Shown here one piece after another: positions 52,026 to 53,962 of a DNA stretch of 53,962 nt. The notes beneath the pieces were generated by a model. That model made no database searches. It was not told the DNA's origin and saw only the letters and a list, made by a program, of their open reading frames with translations. Numbering within the stretch: position 1 is the first letter of the stretch; the number at the start of each line of letters is the position of its first letter. This DNA comes from an uncultured Granulosicoccus sp. (GTDB lineage Bacteria > Pseudomonadota > Gammaproteobacteria > Granulosicoccales > Granulosicoccaceae): assembly GCA_937924505.1 (NCBI GenBank), contig CALDSR010000011.1, positions 1 to 53,962 of the forward strand, read 5' to 3'. A program made the position numbers and the translations under genes.

Positions 52026-53552
52026 ATGGACATGAGCGAGCTACACGCCAACTATATCAAACGCATCCTGTCTGCTCGAGTTTATGATGTGTCGAAAGAG
52101 ACGCGATTGCACCGCGCCGATACCTTGTCCACACGACTCGGCAATGAGATTCTGCTAAAGCGTGAAGATGAGCAAAGCATCTTCTCGTTCAAGTGTCGTG
52201 GCGCATTCAATCGCATCTACAAACTGATGCAGGTGCAAGCGGTCTCTGGTGTGATCGCTGCATCGGCCGGCAATCATGCACAGGGGGTTGCACTGTCAGC
52301 CGCGAAGCTCGGCATACCCGCCGTGATCGTCATGCCAGTGACGACACCACAGATCAAGGTCGAGTCGGTGCGTGCGCTCGGTGGTGAGGCGGTGCTCTAC
52401 GGTGATGATTTCGATACTGCGCTTGCGCACGCAAAAGTGCTTGGCGATGAAAGGGGCTTTTCGTTTATCCATCCGTTCGATGATCCGAACACCATTGCCG
52501 GGCAGGCGACGGTCGCCGTAGAAATCTGTCGTCAGCATCCTGAGGATCTTGACATCATCTTCGTTCCGGTCGGTGGTGGCGGCTTGGCTGCGGGCATCAG
52601 TGCCTACATGAAATACCTTCGCCCCGACGTGCGCATCGTTGGTGTCGAACCGGTTGATGCGGCCTCCATGCACGATGCATTGCAAGCGAACAAACGCGTT
52701 ATCTTGCCTCAGGTTGGCCTGTTTGCCGATGGTGTTGCCGTCAAGCAAGTGGGTGAATCCACGTTTGAAGTCTGCCGGGAATTTCTCGACGAGGTGGTGC
52801 TTGTGACCGTCGATGAAATGTCGACCGCGATCAAAGACATCTTCAACGATACCCGCACATTGACCGAGCCCGCTGGTGCGCTGGCGGTGGCTGGGATGAA
52901 ACGCTACATCGCAGATCACGGCCTAAAAGGTAAAACCCTGATCGCAATCAACAGTGGGGCGAACATCAACTTTGATCGCCTGCGCCATGTCGCCGAAAGA
53001 GCGGAAGTCGGTGAAAGTCGCGAAGCATTGCTCGCGGTCAAGATTCCTGAGGCACCTGGGAGTTTTTTGAAGTTCTGCGAGACCTTGGGCCGACGCAGTA
53101 TTACCGAATTCAATTACCGCTATGCCGATTCGGCTGAAGCCTGCGTATTTGCCGGTGTTGTTATCGGCGGCGGGCAACAGGAACGAGACGAGTTGATTGC
53201 CGAGCTTGAAGCTGTGGGTTATTCAGTCCTGGACATGACCCACAACGATTCTGCCAAGCTGCACGTACGCCACATGATCGGTGGTCATGCCGGATTGAGC
53301 GATGAGCGACTCTATCGTTTTCGATTTCCGGAACGACCAGGTGCCTTGAGGGATTTTCTAGGAGCGATGGGTAGTGACTGGAATATTTCGCTGTTTCACT
53401 ACCGTAATCATGGCGCTGCCTATGGTCGCGTATTGGTGGGCATGCAGATACCGCTTGGCGAGGAGCATGAGCTGGACACGTTCATAGACACGCTCGGATA
53501 TGACGCAGAAGAGGAGACAGACAACGAGGCTTGCACCTTGTTTCTCGGATGA
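52026..53552 (+). CDS. ilvA: Threonine ammonia-lyase, biosynthetic
   Basis: IlvA deaminates threonine to 2-oxobutanoate, the first step to isoleucine. The 508-residue PLP enzyme has [18 protein letters not shown] with the PLP lysine at 56. [29 protein letters not shown] and a cofactor-binding [12 protein letters not shown] follow. Two C-terminal ACT-like regulatory domains come next (about 335-415 and 420-505; [21 protein letters not shown] and [18 protein letters not shown]), the arrangement of the isoleucine-inhibited biosynthetic form. ATG 52026 or 52032 are both possible. Its stop overlaps the next gene start. Confidence 0.96.
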   Translation: MDMSELHANYIKRILSARVYDVSKETRLHRADTLSTRLGNEILLKREDEQSIFSFKCRGAFNRIYKLMQVQAVSGVIAASAGNHAQGVALSAAKLGIPAVIVMPVTTPQIKVESVRALGGEAVLYGDDFDTALAHAKVLGDERGFSFIHPFDDPNTIAGQATVAVEICRQHPEDLDIIFVPVGGGGLAAGISAYMKYLRPDVRIVGVEPVDAASMHDALQANKRVILPQVGLFADGVAVKQVGESTFEVCREFLDEVVLVTVDEMSTAIKDIFNDTRTLTEPAGALAVAGMKRYIADHGLKGKTLIAINSGANINFDRLRHVAERAEVGESREALLAVKIPEAPGSFLKFCETLGRRSITEFNYRYADSAEACVFAGVVIGGGQQERDELIAELEAVGYSVLDMTHNDSAKLHVRHMIGGHAGLSDERLYRFRFPERPGALRDFLGAMGSDWNISLFHYRNHGAAYGRVLVGMQIPLGEEHELDTFIDTLGYDAEEETDNEACTLFLG

Positions 53553-53962
53553 TGAGCGCCACAGTCTTTGTGGTTGTGCTGTTTGCCGCATTCCTGCATG
53601 CGCTGTGGAACTCCATGGTCAAAGGCGATGGAGACAAACAGCTCGCTGTTGCGGCCGTCGTTCTTGGTCATGTCCCCGCAGCGGTGTTGCTGATACCGTT
53701 TGTTGAACTGCCGGCGCGTGCCAGTTGGCCCTATATTGTCGTTGGTGCCTTGCTGCACGTTGGTTATCAGGTTTTCCTCGCACGCGCTTATCGGGTTGGT
53801 GATCTGAGTCAGGTCTATCCCATAGCTCGCGGATCGGCACCATTGATCGTAACCATCGTTTCGGTGTTGTTTTTGGGCGTGGTGCTCACAGCAACACAAT
53901 TGGCCGCTATCGTTATTATCGCAGTGGGCATCATGAGTATCTGTTTCGTACGTGGCATCGAT
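53549..53962 (+). CDS. EamA/DMT-family transporter, 5' part cut by window edge
   Basis: An open frame of 138 codons runs from ATG 53549 to the window end. The product starts [30 protein letters not shown]. Hydrophobic segments LAVAAVVLGHVPAAVLLIPFV, YIVVGALLHVGYQVFLARAYRVGDLSQVYPIARGSAPLIVTIVSVLFLGVVL and LAAIVIIAVGIMSICFV follow, typical of EamA/DMT small-molecule exporters, in which two such halves make ten segments. YRVGDLSQVYPIARGSAPL is the usual pore-lining motif. The start overlaps the ilvA stop by four bases; a second ATG follows at 53552. Possibly an amino-acid exporter, by neighbour only. Confidence 0.85.
   Translation, partial: MMSATVFVVVLFAAFLHALWNSMVKGDGDKQLAVAAVVLGHVPAAVLLIPFVELPARASWPYIVVGALLHVGYQVFLARAYRVGDLSQVYPIARGSAPLIVTIVSVLFLGVVLTATQLAAIVIIAVGIMSICFVRGID

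Noticed and set aside
1..53962. tRNA, rRNA, 4.5S RNA, CRISPR arrays, insertion sequences, prophage
   Set aside because: The gaps between genes are short and were read for cloverleaf, repeat-spacer and transposase patterns; none was seen.

Overview
The window is a 54 kb stretch of chromosome, almost certainly from a gammaproteobacterium. Basis: purM-purN with a divergent DUF2066 gene and hda; rpsP-rimM-trmD-rplS; xseB-ispA-dxs; bamC next to dapA; darP; hslR; ycgL; a YpjD/CorC-type pair near ffh; cytochrome c4; pcnB-folK. The large glutamine-dependent NadE and the mixed neighbourhoods do not look like Escherichia or Pseudomonas. A marine or Chromatiales-like lineage is my guess; the species cannot be read from the sequence. 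I see no insertion sequence, prophage, CRISPR array, rRNA or tRNA. Both ends cut genes: a DUF1801 gene on the left and an EamA transporter on the right.

Layout. 1-3.6 kb: leftward darP, lipoprotein, YbaK and DUF1801 genes, then a rightward envelope protein of unknown family. 3.7-9.2 kb: purM-purN-DUF3108 leftward, DUF2066-hda rightward, wrbA-like and DUF2069 leftward. 9.3-20.2 kb: a stand-alone GspE/PilB-like ATPase, an Slp-family lipoprotein with an unusual Arg/Gly/Phe/His repeat tail, a GNAT acetyltransferase, proS, a LysR regulator, an AI-2E/PerM permease, bcp, dapA, bamC and a YycJ-like MBL hydrolase. 20.2-27.1 kb: a leftward run ypjD-corC-radA-xseB-ispA-dxs. 27.1-32.1 kb: DUF2786, ffh, nadE, DUF3445. 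32.2-37.1 kb: a three-gene ABC locus. 37.1-39.5 kb: a GGDEF-EAL protein. 39.8-43.8 kb: rpsP-rimM-trmD-rplS and htpG. 43.9-54 kb: cytochrome c4, ycgL, hslR, pcnB-folK-deoxynucleoside kinase, a response regulator with a CHASE2 kinase, rpiA, ilvA, EamA.

Most of the window is housekeeping: purine, lysine, isoprenoid, NAD, folate and isoleucine synthesis, translation, protein targeting, RNA 3' processing, envelope assembly and replication control. The least ordinary part is the ABC locus at 32259-37078. It encodes one ATPase and two tandem ABC-2-type membrane subunits, each carrying a C-terminal extracytoplasmic domain that looks like a gluzincin (peptidase MA-like) fold. The second copy keeps HEAAH plus a downstream Glu; the first has lost these residues at the matching place. 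This suggests a heteromeric transporter with one catalytic and one pseudo-enzymatic protease-like arm. Directly beyond it is a convergent c-di-GMP enzyme with a near-perfect CRP-type operator upstream.

Regulatory calls are by-eye motif matches and are marked with lower confidence. Several starts were moved to internal ATG codons on Shine-Dalgarno, overlap or family-length grounds, as explained per gene.
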